Of a stretch of DNA of 64,000 bases, positions 18,767 through 28,033 are shown piece by piece. Below the pieces are notes generated by a model. The model searched no databases. It saw nothing but the letters and a program-made list of their open reading frames with translations, and had not been told where the DNA came from. Within the stretch, counting starts at the first letter, position 1. Each line of letters starts with the position of its first letter. A program made the translations under genes and the position numbers. The stretch comes from Streptococcus vicugnae. GTDB lineage: Bacteria; Bacillota; Bacilli; Lactobacillales; Streptococcaceae. The stretch covers positions 434,001-498,000 of the forward strand of contig NZ_JAEMHW010000001.1 in assembly GCF_016461705.1 (NCBI RefSeq), read 5' to 3'.

Positions 18767-19831
18767 TTAGGCACCTCGTTTCAATACTGTTAATTCAATT
18801 CCCGCAGCAAGAATAGCTTCTTGTGCACCTGCAAGAGCATCAGCATCACCAGACAAGACAACAATCATCTCACCAACTGGTGTATCGTCTAGAATTTCAA
18901 TATTTCCGTAAAGAATATTGGCAGTTACTTCAAATTCTTTGTAGATTTGGTTAAGAATTGGTTCATCAGTAGATGTTCCAGCATATTTCAATTGAACAAG
19001 TAAATCATCTTTTGGAAGATTTTTCACAATAGCTTGTTTTTCAATTTTAACCAAGGCATCCTCAATACCAGTTGCTGTTTTGATGAACTCTTGCGTCAAT
19101 GGTTCTTTAGGATTTGAGAAGATATCTAGAACTGATCCTTCTTCAATCAAGTGACCATTTTGCATAACGGCCACACGGTGACAGATATCTTTGACGATTT
19201 GCATTTCGTGAGTAATCATAACTACTGTCAAACCAAGTTTTTGGTTCAATTCTTGCAAAAGTGCCAAAATTTGTTTTGTTGTTTTTGGGTCAAGTGCAGA
19301 TGTTGATTCATCAGAAATCAAAATTTCTGGGTCATTCGCTAACGCACGCGCAATTGCCACACGTTGTTTTTGACCACCTGATAATTGTGACGGATAATTT
19401 TCAGCACGATCTGACAAGCCTACTAATTCAAGCAAATCAGCGACTTTTTTGTCTTTTTCTTCTTTTGATAATTTTGAATGGCGAAGCGCAAAAGCCACAT
19501 TTTGGCGCGCTGTTTTTTGCGCCATTAAATTAAAATGTTGGAAAATCATCCCAATTTTTTGACGTTTTTGACGAAGGGCAGCTCCTTTTAGTTGAACTTT
19601 ACCATCGGCAAAAGTAACATCATCACCAATTGTGATTTTCCCTGCTGTTGGGGCTTGCAAAAGATTAATCGTACGTACTAATGTTGATTTTCCTGCCCCA
19701 GAATAACCAACAATCCCATAAATATCACCTTTGTTAATAGCAATCGAAACATCTTTTACTGCTTCTACAGTACGTCTTTTCTGACGAAAAGTAATGTCGA
19801 TATGCTCCAAATTAATAATCGGTTTTGTCAT
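18767..19831 (-). CDS. metN: Methionine ABC transporter ATP-binding protein MetN
   Basis: The ATPase of the methionine importer has 354 residues, with Walker [10 protein letters not shown] near residues 42-50, signature LSGGQKQR and Walker B ILISDE. A C-terminal NIL (ACT-like) domain from about residue 270 mediates methionine transinhibition in characterised homologues. It is separated from metQ by a 206-base gap that includes a strong 12-bp hairpin, suggesting that the binding protein is made in excess over the ATPase and permease. Confidence 0.94.
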   Translation of the reverse strand: MTKPIINLEHIDITFRQKRRTVEAVKDVSIAINKGDIYGIVGYSGAGKSTLVRTINLLQAPTAGKITIGDDVTFADGKVQLKGAALRQKRQKIGMIFQHFNLMAQKTARQNVAFALRHSKLSKEEKDKKVADLLELVGLSDRAENYPSQLSGGQKQRVAIARALANDPEILISDESTSALDPKTTKQILALLQELNQKLGLTVVMITHEMQIVKDICHRVAVMQNGHLIEEGSVLDIFSNPKEPLTQEFIKTATGIEDALVKIEKQAIVKNLPKDDLLVQLKYAGTSTDEPILNQIYKEFEVTANILYGNIEILDDTPVGEMIVVLSGDADALAGAQEAILAAGIELTVLKRGA

Positions 19832-19987
19832 AACTCTTACTCAACTCCTCAGTCATTTCAATCTAATCTTTTATCCATAACTAGCATCCTTTTCAACTCT
19901 TGAAAGTTAAAAAGACTTATTTTTCTAAACTTTCCAACTTAATATTCTACCATATTCTGGTAAATTTAAAAGCATTTTCAAAATAGA

Positions 19988-20015
19988 ATTTGGCGTGTTT
20001 AAAAACACGCCAAAT
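19988..20015 (-). terminator. Hairpin between metQ and metN
   Basis: ATTTGGCGTGTT (19988-19999) pairs perfectly with AACACGCCAAAT (20004-20015). The following minus-strand tract is only moderately T-rich (TTCTATTTTG). A partial terminator or mRNA-stabilising hairpin is likely. Confidence 0.6.
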
Positions 20016-20037
20016 CACTTAATTTTTCAATAATCTC

Positions 20038-20919
20038 TTATTCTTCTGAAGAAACTTTAGCACCTTTCCAAGCTGGAATATCAACGTTATTTGAAGCTTC
20101 TTGAATTACTTTACCAACTTCATCAGTTTGGTAAACTGAAATCAATTTCTTAATAGCTTTAGCTTTGCTTGATTTTTTCCAATCTTTTTGTGCAGCAATG
20201 ACGTTAACCCATTGGTCTGAGTTTTTATCAACAGCTTCTTTATAAAGTGTTGTTTTGTAATCTACTTTTGCTGCTTGCGCATATGAGTTATTAACAATAG
20301 CTGCATCAACTGATGACAATGTTGAAGCAGTTTGCGCAGCATCAACTTCTTTGATATCTAAATCTTTTGGATTTGATGAAATGTTTTTGATAGTTGCCAA
20401 TTCTTTGCCATCAACATCCAATTTAATCAAACCAGCTGATTGAAGAAGGTAAAGGGCACGACTTTCATTTGAAGCATCGTTAGGAACTGAGATAGTAGCT
20501 TTTTCAGGAATGTCTTTGACATCAGTGTATTTTGCTTTGCCATTTTCTGTACCTGAGAAGATGCGAATTGGACTAAGAAGTGTGTCAGCTGCTTCAACCA
20601 AAGTTCCTTTATTTTCTGAATTCCAGTTATTCAAGAAATATTTGTGTTGGAAGGCATTGACATCCACCTCACCATTTTGAAGCGCTTCGTTTGGTTGGTT
20701 GTAGTCAGTGAACTCAACCAATTCAATTTCTACACCTTTATCTTTAGCCAATTCTTTGACTTTATCCCAAAGTGGTTCAGTTGCATCATCCAAAGTCATG
20801 ATACCAACTTTAAGTTTTGAATCATCTGAAGCAGATTTTGAAGAACCACCACAAGCGGCCAACAATACAGTTGATGCAAGAGCTACACTAGCTAATCCAA
20901 ATAATTTTTTTAATTTCAT
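20038..20919 (-). CDS. metQ: Methionine-binding lipoprotein MetQ
   Basis: The surface lipoprotein delivers methionine to MetNI. It has 293 residues with a lipobox LLAAC (lipidated Cys23) followed by a NlpA-family domain containing FTDYNQPNEALQNGEVDVNAFQHK. A 29-base palindrome matching the streptococcal MET-box lies about 80 bases upstream, next to the -35, as expected for activation by the LysR-type MtaR/MetR. GGAGAGAGG precedes the ATG. Confidence 0.94.
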   Translation of the reverse strand: MKLKKLFGLASVALASTVLLAACGGSSKSASDDSKLKVGIMTLDDATEPLWDKVKELAKDKGVEIELVEFTDYNQPNEALQNGEVDVNAFQHKYFLNNWNSENKGTLVEAADTLLSPIRIFSGTENGKAKYTDVKDIPEKATISVPNDASNESRALYLLQSAGLIKLDVDGKELATIKNISSNPKDLDIKEVDAAQTASTLSSVDAAIVNNSYAQAAKVDYKTTLYKEAVDKNSDQWVNVIAAQKDWKKSSKAKAIKKLISVYQTDEVGKVIQEASNNVDIPAWKGAKVSSEE

Positions 20920-20997
20920 ATCTATTTCCTCTCTCCTTTAACTCGTGATATCATTCTAACCTAATTAGTTATAGGTTTCAAATTGTTAAAATCAAGG

Positions 20998-21026
20998 TTT
21001 AGTTATAGTTTTAAACTATAACTAAA
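20998..21026. promoter_or_regulatory. MET-box palindrome upstream of metQ
   Basis: A perfect 14+1+14 palindrome contains TATAGTTTTAAACTATA at 21004-21020, matching the published streptococcal MET-box (TATAGTTTSAAACTATA). It starts right after the stop codon of the upstream binding-protein gene. A possible metQ promoter follows on the minus strand: TTGATT, 16 bases, TATAAC. Confidence 0.75.
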
Positions 21027-21866
21027 TTATTTTTCCGATGGAACTTTTAAGTCTTTAGCAGTTGGTGTATAATCTCCGCCAAGATATTTTTGTGCTAATT
21101 CTGACAAAGTGCCATCTTTTTGCAAGGCTTTCAAGCGCTTGTTAACGAATGTTTGCAAGTCTTTTTGATCTTGTCCCAAAATGAAATAAATAAATGGTTG
21201 TTCATCAGATTTCAATTCGATGGTTTTCAAATTATCTAATTTTTGATTTTTAATGATAGTATTTACCGTTGGGGCATCAAAAATCTTGAAATCAAATTTA
21301 CCGTCATTCAAGTTTGTCAAAACTTGAGTGATATTTTCATTAGTGTAGTTAAGTTCAACAGGCTTGCTATCATTTTCTGTATTGAATTTTTCAAGCTGCG
21401 CTGCTGTTGTTGTCCCTTGAACAACTTGCGTTGAATGTCCTGCTATATCGTCGTAAGACGTGATATCAGAGTCTTTTGGCACCACTAGAACCGATGGGGT
21501 TGAACCAATAGGATAAGAATATAGGTATTTAGCTGAACGTTCTTTGGTATAACTGATATTATTGCCGCCAAGCTGATATTTCCCAGAATCAAGTCCTGTG
21601 AAAATAGATGACCATTCTGTTTTCTTAAAATTCACTTTATATTGATCAGAATCTTTGAAAACAGCTTTTGCCACCTCGATATCATAACCAGTCAATTTCC
21701 CAGATTCTTCGTATGAAAATGGAGCCGTTGTCCCTACTGTCGCAAAGGTCACTTCTTCTTTACCAGAAGAGGCCTTTGAAGAGGGATCCGATGAACAAGC
21801 TGCTAAAAAAGCAGCTGACGCTAGTGCTAGTCCTGTTATTCCTATCATTTTTTTAACTAATGTCAT
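21027..21866 (-). CDS. Amino-acid ABC transporter substrate-binding lipoprotein (SBP family 3)
   Basis: This 279-residue lipoprotein has lipobox FLAAC (Cys24) and a type-II periplasmic-binding domain opening VTFATVGTTAPFSYEESG, KLTGYDIEVAKAV. It resembles cystine/polar amino-acid binding proteins, but the ligand cannot be read from sequence. No cognate permease or ATPase of the polar amino-acid type is encoded nearby; only metNI is. It probably shares an external permease or feeds MetNI. A promoter TTGTTA-17-TAAGAT (21901-21929) precedes it. Confidence 0.88.
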   Translation of the reverse strand: MTLVKKMIGITGLALASAAFLAACSSDPSSKASSGKEEVTFATVGTTAPFSYEESGKLTGYDIEVAKAVFKDSDQYKVNFKKTEWSSIFTGLDSGKYQLGGNNISYTKERSAKYLYSYPIGSTPSVLVVPKDSDITSYDDIAGHSTQVVQGTTTAAQLEKFNTENDSKPVELNYTNENITQVLTNLNDGKFDFKIFDAPTVNTIIKNQKLDNLKTIELKSDEQPFIYFILGQDQKDLQTFVNKRLKALQKDGTLSELAQKYLGGDYTPTAKDLKVPSEK

Positions 21867-21900
21867 ATCGTTTCCTACCTTCTCTTTTAGAGTTGTTTAC

Positions 21901-21967
21901 ATCTTAACATCAGATAAGCTTCTTAACAAATACTTAAATTCTATCACCGCGATAAAGAAATCTTATC
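21901..21967 (-). promoter_or_regulatory. Promoter and upstream dyad of the SBP gene
   Basis: On the minus strand TTGTTA (21924-21929), 17 bases and an extended TAAGAT (21901-21906) form the promoter. A GATAA...TTATC dyad (21951-21967) lies upstream of the -35 and could bind an activator. Confidence 0.45.
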
Positions 21968-21970
21968 ACC

Positions 21971-23119
21971 CTAGGCCTTTTGTGTCTTTGCAAAATAATC
22001 TAACAAATAAAGAGCATTTTCCACAAAATACTGAACAGCCGTTGGAAGAGCCTCATCTTTTACCGTAAATGTATCATGATGAAGGTCTGCCGCATCAGCA
22101 TCACCATTACTTCCAATCAAGGCAAAAACACCTGGAATTTTCTCTTGATAAGCTGCAAAATCTTCCCCTATGGTGAGTGGTTCCACTTCTACGACTTTTG
22201 CAAATTGTTTTGAATGCTCAAAAATAAGAGGTGTCAAAATTTCGTCGTTAAAGGTCACCGTTGGGGTTCTCCCCCACTCAATCTCGACTGACGCATTAAA
22301 TTGATCAGGTGTATTTTCCACAACCCTAGTGAAAGCATCACGCAAGTGCTGGCGAGTTTCTGGTGAAAATGAGCGCATTGTTCCTTCAAAATAGCCTGAT
22401 TGAGGCATAACATTCCAAGTACTTCCCACATCAATATGTGTTACCGACAAAACAGCTGACTCAAAAGGAGAGACTGTACGGCTGATAATAGCTTGCGCAT
22501 TATTAACAATTGTTGTGATAGCAAGAACCGTATCTGTCCCAAAATCAGGGCGAGCCGCATGCCCACTCACTCCGCTGATAGTCACTTTAAATTTATCAAC
22601 AGCTGCCATGATTGCTTTTGAACGAAGTCCTATTTCGCCAGGTTTAAGATGTGGGTAATTATGATAGCCAATAATAGCTGAAACATCCTTAAGGCCACCA
22701 TTTTCAATCACTTGATAAGCCCCTACTGAAACTTCCTCAGCTGGTTGAAAAATCAATCGAATCGTTCCGTTTAACTGCCCTTCTTGAGCCTTTAAAAGCT
22801 CAGCAGCACCAAGAAGACTTGTCTGGTGGAAATCATGCCCACAGGCGTGCATAGCGCCATTCTTGCTAGCATATTCAAAAGTATTTCGCTCCTTGATTGG
22901 TAAAGCATCAATATCTGCACGCAAAGCAATAACGGGCTTACCATGCCCAATTTCGGCAATAAAACCCGTTGGTAACTCTGTTTCAAGAATACGAATCCCT
23001 AAATTTGAAATGTATTCTTTCAAAAAGGCTGTCGTCTCAAATTCATTCTCCGAAACCTCAGGATGCGCATGAATACGATGACGAATCTCTGCTAATTTTG
23101 TGTAAAAATCTTTTGTCAT
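21971..23119 (-). CDS. M20 family amidohydrolase / peptidase
   Basis: This 382-residue metallohydrolase of the M20D (hippurate/N-acyl amino acid amidohydrolase) type has the metal-binding block MHACGHDFHQTSLLGAAELL, FQPAEE and a C-terminal TIGEDFAAYQ. The substrate is probably an N-acylated amino acid or short peptide. Its start overlaps the end of the upstream binding-protein gene by 4 bases (ATGA), so import and hydrolysis appear co-expressed. An amidohydrolase in the methionine-transporter neighbourhood is also known in pneumococci. Confidence 0.88.
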   Translation of the reverse strand: MTKDFYTKLAEIRHRIHAHPEVSENEFETTAFLKEYISNLGIRILETELPTGFIAEIGHGKPVIALRADIDALPIKERNTFEYASKNGAMHACGHDFHQTSLLGAAELLKAQEGQLNGTIRLIFQPAEEVSVGAYQVIENGGLKDVSAIIGYHNYPHLKPGEIGLRSKAIMAAVDKFKVTISGVSGHAARPDFGTDTVLAITTIVNNAQAIISRTVSPFESAVLSVTHIDVGSTWNVMPQSGYFEGTMRSFSPETRQHLRDAFTRVVENTPDQFNASVEIEWGRTPTVTFNDEILTPLIFEHSKQFAKVVEVEPLTIGEDFAAYQEKIPGVFALIGSNGDADAADLHHDTFTVKDEALPTAVQYFVENALYLLDYFAKTQKA

Positions 23120-23913
23120 TTATTTGCCTCTACTGCCGACTTTTCTGGTAAATAACTACCACCTAGATATTTCTGGCTCAATTTTTCTAAAGTGCCATTA
23201 TCATAAAGTTTTTTAACCGCCTTGTTAAATTCTCCTTGTAACTTCTCACTGTCACTTGAGAAAATAATATAATTATTTGGATTATCATCTGTCTTTAAAT
23301 CAATAACCCTCAAATCTAGTTGTTTTTGTTTGATAATTGTATCGACAGAGATTTTATCAAAAATGAGATAATCAAATTCTCCACTATCCAAGTCTAATAA
23401 TCGTTTCGTTACATCTTCTCCTGAATATTCAATTATCGATGGAGAATCACTATGCTTTTTATTCCAATCATCAACAAATTTTGCAGTTGATGTCCCAGTG
23501 TCATCTTGTGTCTTTTTACCACCAATATCATCTAAAGATTTAATCTTAGAATCTTTCTTAGTGACTAAAACCAAGGGATTTTTAGCAATTGGCACAGAAT
23601 ATAAATACTTGCTTGCACGTTCTTTGGTATAAGAAAGATTATTAGCAGCACCCTGATAAATCTCGCTATCTAAGCCAACAAAGATAGAATCCCAGGCAGT
23701 CTTTTTAAAACTAATTTTATAATCATCAATGTATTTACTAGCTGATTTGATCACTTGAATATCATAGCCAGTCAATTGACCTTTTGCATTTTGATACGAA
23801 AAAGGCTTGATATCACCAGCTGTTGCAATGACTGCTTTTTGATCAGCCGCTTCAACATTAACAGCCAAACCAGCACTTAGTAAAACAGTTAATCCTAATA
23901 AAACTTTTTTCAT
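23116..23913 (-). CDS. Substrate-binding protein family 3, secreted without a lipobox
   Basis: The mature domain (AVIATAGDIKPFSYQNAKGQ, LTGYDIQVIKSA) is paralogous to the product at 21027-21866. The signal peptide MKKVLLGLTVLLSAGLAVNV, followed by EAAD, has no cysteine, so it is not lipidated; it would be cleaved after an Ala-x-Ala-like site or remain anchored. ATG 23913 has GAGGA six bases upstream, whereas the GTG at 23919 overlaps that site. A freely secreted ABC binding protein is unusual in a Gram-positive. It is four-base coupled to the M20 gene. Confidence 0.85.
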   Translation of the reverse strand: MKKVLLGLTVLLSAGLAVNVEAADQKAVIATAGDIKPFSYQNAKGQLTGYDIQVIKSASKYIDDYKISFKKTAWDSIFVGLDSEIYQGAANNLSYTKERASKYLYSVPIAKNPLVLVTKKDSKIKSLDDIGGKKTQDDTGTSTAKFVDDWNKKHSDSPSIIEYSGEDVTKRLLDLDSGEFDYLIFDKISVDTIIKQKQLDLRVIDLKTDDNPNNYIIFSSDSEKLQGEFNKAVKKLYDNGTLEKLSQKYLGGSYLPEKSAVEANK

Positions 23914-23938
23914 TTTCACTCCTCAAACGCTGTTAACA

Positions 23939-24625
23939 CTACAATTGCTGTACTAAGTAACTAAAAATTCTACGACTTTCTGCTTTTTCTAGGAGTAATT
24001 CTGGGTGCCATTGGAAGCCCAAAATTGGAGCACCATCTTTGCTTTCATAAGCTTCTATTGTACCATCACGAGGGTCTCGCGCTGTCGCAACCAAACTTGG
24101 TGCTAAATCTTTCACACTTTGTTGATGAAACGAATTAACCCAAGCACCTGTTGAGACTAATTGACTCACACGGCTATTGGGTACAATTTCCACTTCTTGT
24201 GACGTTCCAGAAAAGTCTTTTTGCCAGTGGTGTTCAACTTTTTGATTCAGTGTTCCACCCAAAGCCACGTTCAACAATTGCATACCACGGCAAACCGCAA
24301 AAATAGGTTTATTTTGCTTGAGTGCTTCTTTTATCAAAGCTAGTTCAAATTCATCACGCTCTAAACTATAATCATCACTATCAATGGTTTGTTTTTCCCC
24401 ATAAAATTTTGGTGTCACATTTTGACCACCTGATAGGATTAATTTATCAATCATATCAATATAAGATTTAGCTAAATCTGGACTACCAACTGGAATAATA
24501 ATCGGAAGTCCACCAGCTTCTTTGACGCCATCAGAAAGATGTCGTGAAACAACATCATATTCTAAGCCCGATCGAGCTGGGAGTTCTTGAATATTTCCCG
24601 AAATACCAACGATAACTTTTTCCAT
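23939..24625 (-). CDS. Class I glutamine amidotransferase-like hydrolase (peptidase C26)
   Basis: This 228-residue protein of the gamma-glutamyl-gamma-aminobutyrate hydrolase (PuuD-like) family has nucleophile Cys112 in FAVCRGMQLLN and a distal FQWHPE histidine-glutamate pair. It probably hydrolyses gamma-glutamyl amides. It heads the run of genes toward metQ and lies 25 bases from the next gene, suggesting a peptide and amino-acid salvage operon. The physiological substrate is not evident. Confidence 0.88.
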   Translation of the reverse strand: MEKVIVGISGNIQELPARSGLEYDVVSRHLSDGVKEAGGLPIIIPVGSPDLAKSYIDMIDKLILSGGQNVTPKFYGEKQTIDSDDYSLERDEFELALIKEALKQNKPIFAVCRGMQLLNVALGGTLNQKVEHHWQKDFSGTSQEVEIVPNSRVSQLVSTGAWVNSFHQQSVKDLAPSLVATARDPRDGTIEAYESKDGAPILGFQWHPELLLEKAESRRIFSYLVQQL

Positions 24626-24747
24626 AGGAACGCCTCTCTTTCTTTTAGAATAGCATTATCTCTTGTAATTAGATTTATTGTAAAACAAAAGAAAAGAGAA
24701 TGCCAATAGTTATTTTTTATCAGAGAGATAGTCTCTATCTATAACAC

Positions 24748-24776
24748 AAAAACACCCAGCTTTACTAAGCTAGGTG
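24748..24776 (-). terminator. Terminator of yebC
   Basis: CACCCAGCTT (24753-24762) pairs with AAGCTAGGTG (24767-24776), followed on the minus strand by TTTTTGTG. The remainder of the 24626-24799 gap shows no gene. Confidence 0.8.
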
Positions 24777-24799
24777 CTTCTCTTTTTTATCTGATTAAA

Positions 24800-25516
24800 T
24801 TAGAAATCTGATACGTTGTGGTAAACTTTTTGAACGTCTTCATCATCTTCAAGAGCGTCAACAAGTTTTTCAAATGTTTCAAGGTCTTCACCTTCAAGTG
24901 TTACTTCTGATTGAGGAATCATTTCAAGTTCAGTAACTTTGAATTCTTCGATGCCGTTAGCACGCAAAGCTTCGATACCTTTGTGAAGGTCAGTTGGAGC
25001 TGTGTAAACAGTTACCACACCATCTTCTGCTTCAACATCTTCAACATCAACATCAGCTTCTAGCAATTGTTCAAAAATGCTATCTGCGTCATCGCCATCA
25101 AAGACAATAACACCTTTTTTATCGAACATGTAAGATACAGAACCAGATGCTCCCATGTTACCACCGTTTTTACCAAATGCAGTACGCAAGTTAGCAGCAG
25201 TACGGTTAACATTACTTGTCAAAGTATCAACGATGATCATTGAACCGTTTGGTCCAAATCCCTCGTAACGTCCTTCAACGAAAGTTTCATCTGTATTACC
25301 TTTTGCTTTATCGATCGCACGGTCGATAACGTGTTTTGGTACTTGCGCTTGTTTTGCACGTTCAAGTACAAATTTCAAAGCTGAGTTTGATTCTGGATCT
25401 GGTTCACCTTTTTTAGCAGCAACATAGATTTCAACACCAAATTTAGCGTAAACTTTTGAGTTAGCACCATCTTTGGCAGTTTTTTTGGCAACAATATTGG
25501 CCCACTTACGTCCCAT
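24800..25516 (-). CDS. YebC/PmpR family regulatory protein
   Basis: This 238-residue member of the YebC/TACO1 family begins [19 protein letters not shown] and contains the [20 protein letters not shown] block. These proteins have been described as transcription regulators and, more recently, as factors relieving ribosome stalling at proline stretches. It stands alone, with a promoter at 25635-25663 and its own terminator. GGAGA precedes the ATG. Confidence 0.93.
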   Translation of the reverse strand: MGRKWANIVAKKTAKDGANSKVYAKFGVEIYVAAKKGEPDPESNSALKFVLERAKQAQVPKHVIDRAIDKAKGNTDETFVEGRYEGFGPNGSMIIVDTLTSNVNRTAANLRTAFGKNGGNMGASGSVSYMFDKKGVIVFDGDDADSIFEQLLEADVDVEDVEAEDGVVTVYTAPTDLHKGIEALRANGIEEFKVTELEMIPQSEVTLEGEDLETFEKLVDALEDDEDVQKVYHNVSDF

Positions 25517-25634
25517 GGGTAGTCTCCTTTGTAAAGATTATTATTTGTTTTAGCATGATTAATGATTTGAACTATAAAAAATAGCCAAATTCTTGAACTA
25601 CTGAACTAGCAGAGCTAAATTCGTAATCCTTTTT

Positions 25635-25663
25635 ATTATAGCACTTTGACAAGCCTGTGTAAA
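25635..25663 (-). promoter_or_regulatory. yebC promoter
   Basis: On the minus strand TTTACA (25658-25663), 17 bases and extended TGCTATAAT (-10 at 25635-25640) give a leader of about 110 bases. Confidence 0.65.
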
Positions 25664-25685
25664 ATGTTCCTAAAAATTAAAAGCG

Positions 25686-25714
25686 AAAACTGAGCTCAAC
25701 AAAAGCCCAGTTTT
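25686..25714 (-). terminator. Terminator of the yqeG-tmcAL operon
   Basis: AAAACTGAGCT (25686-25696) pairs with AGCCCAGTTTT (25704-25714) with one mismatch and is followed by a moderately T-rich tail on the minus strand. Confidence 0.6.
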
Positions 25715-25734
25715 TAGTTTGTTTATGTAAACGC

Positions 25735-26829
25735 TTATTTTGTGATTCCAATCGGCACTTTTCCCCAAGTTTGCTCTTGAATCTGTGGATTTCCAAGTTG
25801 ATAGACTTGGTCGGCTTGTTGGGTTACCACGTCCCACGGTTTTGCACCGATTCGAGCGACGATATCCACAGACTTTTTCACTGTTTTAAGGTGCTTTTGC
25901 CCTTTTTCGGTAAATCCGAGCACGTGAACCGCTTCTGGCAAGGGCTTTTCCACAGCTCCGACCAAGATGTAAGCCAAAATGCGACGGATTCGAGCCTTCG
26001 TGTAGCGTTTTGTGGCGACTTTATCCACCAATTCGTCCACAGTCGCTACGCTCCTAATAGCTGAGCTGATACGGCTAGCTAACTCTTCATTAACCTGGAA
26101 AATCCTTGTCAAATCAGGGTTTGTTACAATTTGATACTTGAGCAATTGGAAATAATCATCCCAAGTCACCTGAGGAGCGCCTAGGAAAAGGTCAGCTTGC
26201 GGCATGAATTTCTCCACAAAATCTTTGTCTTGTCTGTGGATACGCAAATTTGTCGCGGAGGCAAAAGCCACATCAGTATCAAGCGAGTGATAACCAGCTC
26301 CCTGACGCATGATTGGGCTAAGCTTGATTGATTTTCCTGCGCAAGCTTTGGCATAAGAAAGCCCCAAAATATGATTTGGCGTGTTACCTGTGAAGTTGAC
26401 ACCAGCAAATGTCTCCCACATTTTCTGTGTTTTCTGTGGATAAGACAAATTATCTGGCAAATTTTGCAAGTAATCCACCATTTTCTGTTGATTATCCGCA
26501 TAAATCTGTGAAAAGTGTTGATAATCCAGATTTTCTTCCGTTCCAAATGCCAAGTTATCCACACCAAGGCGCTCTAAAATGTCCACCGCACCCTGTGCAA
26601 AGTAGTCCGCTGACTGAACAGCCACCAAAAATGGCAGCTCAACCACCAAATCAGCCCCGCATTTCAGAGCCATTTCCGCGCGCGTCCATTTGTCCACAAC
26701 CGCAGGCTCTCCACGCTGCACAAAATTCCCAGACATGGCAACAACCTTTACCCCTTCAGCCTGTGACAACAAATACTCATGCCCATTATGAAAAGGATTA
26801 AACTCAGCAACGATACCAGTGATAGTCAT
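25735..26829 (-). CDS. tmcAL: tRNA(Met) cytidine acetate ligase TmcAL (YlbM)
   Basis: TmcAL forms N4-acetylcytidine at the wobble position of elongator tRNA(Met) from acetate and ATP. The 364-residue protein starts [20 protein letters not shown] with the nucleotidyltransferase HxGH-type motif (FHNGH), followed by [13 protein letters not shown]. The length is slightly shorter than the Bacillus enzyme but in the family range. It is the last gene of the ribosome-associated operon and follows the methyltransferase by 27 bases. Confidence 0.92.
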   Translation of the reverse strand: MTITGIVAEFNPFHNGHEYLLSQAEGVKVVAMSGNFVQRGEPAVVDKWTRAEMALKCGADLVVELPFLVAVQSADYFAQGAVDILERLGVDNLAFGTEENLDYQHFSQIYADNQQKMVDYLQNLPDNLSYPQKTQKMWETFAGVNFTGNTPNHILGLSYAKACAGKSIKLSPIMRQGAGYHSLDTDVAFASATNLRIHRQDKDFVEKFMPQADLFLGAPQVTWDDYFQLLKYQIVTNPDLTRIFQVNEELASRISSAIRSVATVDELVDKVATKRYTKARIRRILAYILVGAVEKPLPEAVHVLGFTEKGQKHLKTVKKSVDIVARIGAKPWDVVTQQADQVYQLGNPQIQEQTWGKVPIGITK

Positions 26830-26856
26830 GTTGTGCTCCTTAGAGAAATTTCTCCC

Positions 26857-27594
26857 CTACTTCTGACAGACAAAGAACCAACGTTCTGATTTTTTGCGTG
26901 GTTTTTTGTCTTCGAAATCAGCGTAGAGTTTGAATGATTTGAAACCTGCTTGTTCCAAGAGGATGTCGTAAGTCAAGACTTCATATGTACGTTCTTCGTG
27001 GACTTCGTCGTAGCGTGTGAAGCGTCCGTCTTCGTCTTGCAAGAAGAAAGTCAATTCGTGGACAACTGAGTGCGGTGCATCATCAGCGTACGTGTCCCAG
27101 ACCATGGCAAATTCTTCAGCATTTTCATGGTAAGAATAACCAGGAAAGACAGTGTCAGTCTTATAAGTTGAGTGTACGTCAAAGATGAAGACACCGCCGT
27201 CATTTAAGCTGTCATAGACTTGTTTGAAGACATCACCGACTTCAACTTCATCAGCCATATAACAGATAGAATCTGAGTAGCATGTCACCAAGTCGTATTT
27301 ACCAGCTTGCGACAAATCAAGCATGTTGCCTTGCTTGAACTCGATATCTTCACCAGCAGCTGTTGCACGTTTTCTTGCGATTTCAAGCATATCCTCGCTC
27401 AAATCAAGCCCTGTCACGTCGAAGCCAGCTTTAGAAAAGCGTACTGACTGAATCCCAGTTCCACAGGCTAATTCCAAGAGCTTTTTCTTATCTTTTGGAA
27501 AATGGCGGAGCGAAAAGTCTGTCCATTTATCATAAAGGCTGTCGTCCATGATGGCATCATAAACCGCTGCAAATTTTTCGTAGTTTTTGTTCAT
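26857..27594 (-). CDS. Class I SAM-dependent methyltransferase
   Basis: This 245-residue methyltransferase has SAM motif I ELACGTG (residues 41-47), acidic strand 2 (TGLDLSEDML) and motif II around LVTCYSDSICYM. The substrate is unknown. It is conserved between rsfS and tmcAL in streptococci, so a tRNA or ribosome-related target is plausible but not shown. A hairpin (27634-27661) separates it from rsfS. Confidence 0.88.
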   Translation of the reverse strand: MNKNYEKFAAVYDAIMDDSLYDKWTDFSLRHFPKDKKKLLELACGTGIQSVRFSKAGFDVTGLDLSEDMLEIARKRATAAGEDIEFKQGNMLDLSQAGKYDLVTCYSDSICYMADEVEVGDVFKQVYDSLNDGGVFIFDVHSTYKTDTVFPGYSYHENAEEFAMVWDTYADDAPHSVVHELTFFLQDEDGRFTRYDEVHEERTYEVLTYDILLEQAGFKSFKLYADFEDKKPRKKSERWFFVCQK

Positions 27595-27633
27595 TGTTTT
27601 GTCCTATCAAACTTCTATCATTCTTAGAATGAA

Positions 27634-27661
27634 ATAATCTGAGACAAGTGCCCCAGATTAT
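27634..27661 (-). other. Intercistronic hairpin between rsfS and the methyltransferase gene
   Basis: ATAATCTG (27634-27641) pairs perfectly with CAGATTAT (27654-27661). A weak T-rich tail follows, so partial termination is possible. Confidence 0.4.
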
Positions 27662-27679
27662 AAGAATAATGCTGCAAAA

Positions 27680-28033
27680 TTAAGCAAGGTATTCTGACAC
27701 GTCAACCATTGGTGCTTCATGCCACAATTTTTCGATGTTGTAGTGTTCACGTTCGTCTTCTGAGAAGATGTGAACAACAACGTCGTTAAGGTCAAGAAGT
27801 ACCCAACCTGTACGACTATCACCTTCAGCATGACTGGCATCACCACCAGCTTCTTTAACTTTTTCACGAATATTTTCTGCAATAGCGTCCAGTTGACGTG
27901 TGTTCATAGCGCTAACCACTACAAAATAATCTGTCACACTAGTCAAACCATAAAGGTCCAAAACAACCATGTCTTCTGCACGTTTTTCATCAGCTGCTTT
28001 AACAACCAATTCTAGTAATTCTTTTTTATCCAT
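27680..28033 (-). CDS. rsfS: Ribosomal silencing factor RsfS
   Basis: RsfS (Iojap/YbeB) binds ribosomal protein L14 and blocks subunit joining in starvation. The 117-residue protein shows [20 protein letters not shown] and [19 protein letters not shown], both family signatures. Its start immediately follows the stop of the isochorismatase gene, in the order nadD-yqeK-hydrolase-rsfS. Confidence 0.95.
   Translation of the reverse strand: MDKKELLELVVKAADEKRAEDMVVLDLYGLTSVTDYFVVVSAMNTRQLDAIAENIREKVKEAGGDASHAEGDSRTGWVLLDLNDVVVHIFSEDEREHYNIEKLWHEAPMVDVSEYLA

Noticed and set aside
20920..21026. S-box or T-box riboswitch controlling metQ
   Set aside because: The region contains a MET-box palindrome and promoter but none of the riboswitch core motifs.
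26409..26801. 130-codon plus-strand ORF inside tmcAL
   Set aside because: Proline/glutamine-rich translation typical of an antisense shadow; tmcAL has clear motifs on the other strand.
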